Shown here: one piece after another, positions 61,798 to 64,000 of the stretch
Position numbering within the stretch: position 1 is the first letter of the stretch
Layout: each line of letters begins with the position of its first letter
NCBI GenBank assembly: GCA_946481345.1
Contig: CAMLMY010000008.1
Coordinates: 1 to 64,000 of the forward strand
DNA length: 64,000 bases
Origin: an uncultured Gilliamella sp.
Lineage (GTDB): Bacteria > Pseudomonadota > Gammaproteobacteria > Enterobacterales > Orbaceae
Reading direction: 5' to 3'
The notes under the pieces: generated by a model
Told to the model about the DNA's origin: nothing
The model's database searches: none
Seen by the model: the letters and a program-made list of their open reading frames with translations, nothing else
Made by a program: the position numbers and the translations under genes

Positions 61798-63156
61798 ATG
61801 AAAAAATTAACGGATATAATTGTTGATTCAGATCGAATCATTACTAAAGATCATATACCTCAATCTCACTTAACTGATGGGCTTAAATCACATTATGGGC
61901 AAGCGGAAATTTTGGTTTATCCTAAAACTACGGATGAAGTTGCACAACTTGTTAAATATGCCAATCAAAATAATCTAAAAATTACAACACGTGGAGCGGG
62001 TACCAATCTAGTTGGCTCAACTATTCCTAATGGTGGTATGATTATCGACTTATCGTTAATGAACGCCATTATCGAACTAGATAAATCTACCTTTACGGTA
62101 ACGGTACAATCAGGCATCTTATTGCAAGATTTGCAACAGTTTGTTGAAAAGCAGGATCTTTTTTATCCACCGGATCCTGGTGCAAAAAATGCGACCGTTG
62201 GTGGCAACATTAGTACTAATGCGGGTGGCATGCGTGCAGTTAAATATGGTGTTACGCGAGATTATGTGCAAGCGCTTGAAGTCGTTATTGCAGATGGCAC
62301 AGTATTAAATGTTGGTAGTAAAAATATCAAAGATAATACCGGCCTGTCATTAAAACATCTTTTTATCGGCAGCGAAGGGACTTTAGGTATTATTACCCAA
62401 TGTACATTAAAATTGATTGCTAAACCAAGTGTCTTTGAAACATTAATTATTGGATTTAACACCATTGAACAAGCCGTTACCAATATCACGACAATATTAC
62501 AGACATTAACACCCACTGCACTGGAATTTGTTGAACGTCAAGTGGCGCAGTGGGGAGAACGCTATTCAGGGTTCCAATTTCCACTGCCAGATTCTAAGGC
62601 CTATTTAATCATTATGCTTGATGGCGCCAACAAGCAACACATTGTTCAGCAACGCCAACAGTTATTAGCGAATTTAGGCGATTGCAACTATTTTATTGCC
62701 GAAACGATCGAACAAGCCAATCAAATTTGGACCGTTCGCGGATCATTGGTTCGTGCTGTTGAGGCAGTTACAGAACAAGATCCGATTGATATTGTCGTTC
62801 CGATTAATCGTATTGCCGATTTTATTCATTACACGAAACAGTTACAATCCCAATCAGGTGTTCGTATGCTCGCTTTTGGTCACGCAGGAGACGGCAATAT
62901 TCACTTATGCATATTGCGTGACGGACGAGACGAAAAGCAATGGTCAGAAGCACTCGAGCAAATCCATAATGCCTTATATCAAAAATGTCATGAGTTAGGT
63001 GGACTGCCTTCGGCTGAGCATGGTATTGGCACCGCAAAAGTAAAATATTTTAACAATGCCATTGCCCAAGAAAACCGTCAATTAATGCAGCGAATAAAAC
63101 AGCAATTTGATCCTAATAACATTTTGAATCATCAGGTCTATATTACCCAACTTTAA
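61798..63156 (+). CDS. FAD-linked 2-hydroxyacid dehydrogenase (GlcD/LDH-D type)
   Basis: 452 aa. FAD_binding_4 domain: LVYPKTTDEVAQLVKYANQ, TRGAGTNLVGSTIPNGGMIIDL, and DPGAKNATVGGNISTNAGGMRAVKYG. C-terminal FAD-oxidase domain with GHAGDGNIHLCILRD and GGLPSAEHGIGTAK, the metal/substrate His cluster of D-lactate/glycolate dehydrogenases. It oxidises a D-2-hydroxy acid to the 2-keto acid. It follows metI after 13 bp on the same strand, so it may handle the hydroxy analogue of methionine, but lactate or glycolate cannot be excluded. Confidence 0.92.
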   Translation: MKKLTDIIVDSDRIITKDHIPQSHLTDGLKSHYGQAEILVYPKTTDEVAQLVKYANQNNLKITTRGAGTNLVGSTIPNGGMIIDLSLMNAIIELDKSTFTVTVQSGILLQDLQQFVEKQDLFYPPDPGAKNATVGGNISTNAGGMRAVKYGVTRDYVQALEVVIADGTVLNVGSKNIKDNTGLSLKHLFIGSEGTLGIITQCTLKLIAKPSVFETLIIGFNTIEQAVTNITTILQTLTPTALEFVERQVAQWGERYSGFQFPLPDSKAYLIIMLDGANKQHIVQQRQQLLANLGDCNYFIAETIEQANQIWTVRGSLVRAVEAVTEQDPIDIVVPINRIADFIHYTKQLQSQSGVRMLAFGHAGDGNIHLCILRDGRDEKQWSEALEQIHNALYQKCHELGGLPSAEHGIGTAKVKYFNNAIAQENRQLMQRIKQQFDPNNILNHQVYITQL

Positions 63157-63180
63157 AAGTGCTATTAACATATAAACTAT

Positions 63181-63216
63181 AAACTAACAGATCATAATAA
63201 TCTGTTAGTTTATTGC
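63181..63216. terminator. Terminator between the dehydrogenase and pdxT (convergent)
   Basis: AAACTAACAGAT (63181-63192) and ATCTGTTAGTTT (63200-63211) pair over a 7-nt loop. The arms carry AAA/TTT ends, usable in both directions. Confidence 0.82.
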
Positions 63217-63262
63217 TTAATGTCTAGTTGATTAAATTAATGGTCTATTTTACTAAAACTGA

Positions 63263-63856
63263 TTAACAGCTCTCTACAAAATAGTGCATAATGCGATTAT
63301 CTTGTGTTAATTCAGGATGAAATGAACAGACTAAAATATTATTTTGTTTAGCCATTACGCAATGTTCATCAATGAAAGCGAGTTGTTCTACATGCTCACC
63401 TGCTTTGGCGATATAGGGAGCACGAATAAAAACAGCAGGGATTTGCTGACCGATTAACTTAACATCTAACTTTGTTTCAAAGCTGTTAATTTGCCGACCA
63501 AAACCATTACGCTCAACATGAATATCGATTAAAGCAAGCTGTTCAACTTCATTATGGGTAGTGGTTTTTCCGCATAAAACTAATCCTGCACAAGTCCCTA
63601 AAATACCTTTACCTTGTTGAGCAAATTGTTTAATTGGTTCAAACAGTCCATTTTGTCTTATCAAACGGCTAATGGTTGTTGATTCTCCACCTGGAATAAT
63701 CAGACCATCTAGTTCAGCTAATTGCTCGGGATGTTTTACTGCGATAGCTTGCACGTTATCTAAACTATTTAGCATAGTGATGTGTTCACTAACTGCTCCT
63801 TGTAAATTGAGCACACCAACTTTTTTTAACCGCTTGGAAGTTAACGATTGCGTCAT
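63263..63856 (-). CDS. pdxT: Pyridoxal 5'-phosphate synthase glutaminase subunit PdxT
   Basis: 197 aa from ATG 63856, with GAGG six bases ahead; the reading frame extends by a TTG two codons up. It supplies ammonia from glutamine to PdxS for de novo PLP synthesis (DXP-independent route). GVLNLQGAVSEHITML starts the class I glutaminase fold, the nucleophile Cys is in GILGTCAGLVL, and the His-Glu pair is in SFHPELTQD. Its start overlaps the pdxS stop by one base (TAATG). E. coli makes PLP by another route, so this marks a lineage difference. Confidence 0.96.
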   Translation of the reverse strand: MTQSLTSKRLKKVGVLNLQGAVSEHITMLNSLDNVQAIAVKHPEQLAELDGLIIPGGESTTISRLIRQNGLFEPIKQFAQQGKGILGTCAGLVLCGKTTTHNEVEQLALIDIHVERNGFGRQINSFETKLDVKLIGQQIPAVFIRAPYIAKAGEHVEQLAFIDEHCVMAKQNNILVCSFHPELTQDNRIMHYFVESC

Positions 63857-64000
63857 TACCAACCTCGTTCTTGCATGCGTTCGGATTCGGTAAGTTTACT
63901 GATTTCTATTCCTTTCATTGCTTCACCTAAGCCTTTCGATAATTCCACTAGACGTGGGTAATCATCATAATAGGTTGTAGCTTGCACAATTGCCTTAGCA
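63856..64000 (-). CDS. pdxS: Pyridoxal 5'-phosphate synthase lyase subunit PdxS (C-terminal fragment)
   Basis: The last 48 codons of PdxS, running off the right edge of the window. The segment [20 protein letters not shown] is the conserved C-terminal region and the protein ends RMQERGW, the family terminus. The stop TAA overlaps pdxT by one base, the usual pdxST coupling. PdxS makes PLP from ribose-5-P, glyceraldehyde-3-P and ammonia. Confidence 0.95.
   Translation of the reverse strand, partial: AKAIVQATTYYDDYPRLVELSKGLGEAMKGIEISKLTESERMQERGW

Overview
The window reads as one contiguous, AT-rich chromosomal segment of a host-associated gammaproteobacterium. SeqA next to Pgm, the hemCDXY cluster, mnmA-hflD-purB, rsmE-gshB-yqgE-ruvX and a gntT almost identical in layout to the enteric gene place it near Enterobacterales and Pasteurellales. 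The strong AT bias, pdxST-type vitamin B6 synthesis, a beta-glucoside PTS, NifJ and a gallate-type decarboxylase fit an Orbaceae gut symbiont (Gilliamella or Frischella-like). That taxonomic placement is inference. No rRNA, tRNA, insertion sequence or CRISPR array was seen.

Layout. 1-6.7 kb holds a beta-glucoside block on the minus strand: BglG-type antiterminator, a leader with a CRP site, RAT and terminator, BglF-type PTS permease, 6-phospho-beta-glucosidase, a lipoprotein histidine phosphatase and an OprD-like porin cut by the window edge. 6.7-12.7 kb holds htpG, an NSS amino-acid transporter, ubiG and gntT with a clear CRP/GntR-type control region. 12.8-20.2 kb holds guaB, a small lipoprotein, seqA-pgm, slyB-like, gloA and gmk. 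20.4-29.1 kb holds azlCD, hemCDXY, purB, hflD and mnmA. 29.3-30.4 kb is a phage-type repressor/Ner pair standing alone among housekeeping genes. 30.4-36.1 kb holds tpiA, zapB, a DUF2868/DUF3482/NlpC-P60 run and a Tat-exported HisC-like aminotransferase. 36.3-46.9 kb holds nifJ, purM, ruvX, yqgE, an acetyltransferase, gshB, rsmE, folB, an MBL hydrolase, a small lipoprotein and a half-size EamA protein. 47-53.6 kb holds moeA, ychF, rsmI, nlpD-like, gpmA and tdk.

53.7-64 kb is the most accessory-looking part. It has a secreted DUF4432 aldose-epimerase-like protein behind a LacI/GalR-type operator. It then has a UbiD/UbiX/YhbP set resembling gallate decarboxylase systems. A five-gene run follows: aminotransferase, MetQ, MetN, MetI and a FAD-linked 2-hydroxyacid dehydrogenase. 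Together that run could import methionine or its hydroxy/keto analogues and convert them. The window closes with convergent pdxT and the tail of pdxS.

Themes. Sugar uptake and fermentation dominate (PTS beta-glucosides, gluconate, Pgm, TpiA, GpmA, NifJ). Purine genes are scattered singly (guaB, purB, purM, gmk) and tetrapyrrole genes are clustered. The points most worth follow-up are the extended RAT element, the histidine phosphatase lacking its second catalytic His, the orphan Mu-like switch, the Tat-exported aminotransferase, the shortened HemY and the methionine-analogue operon.
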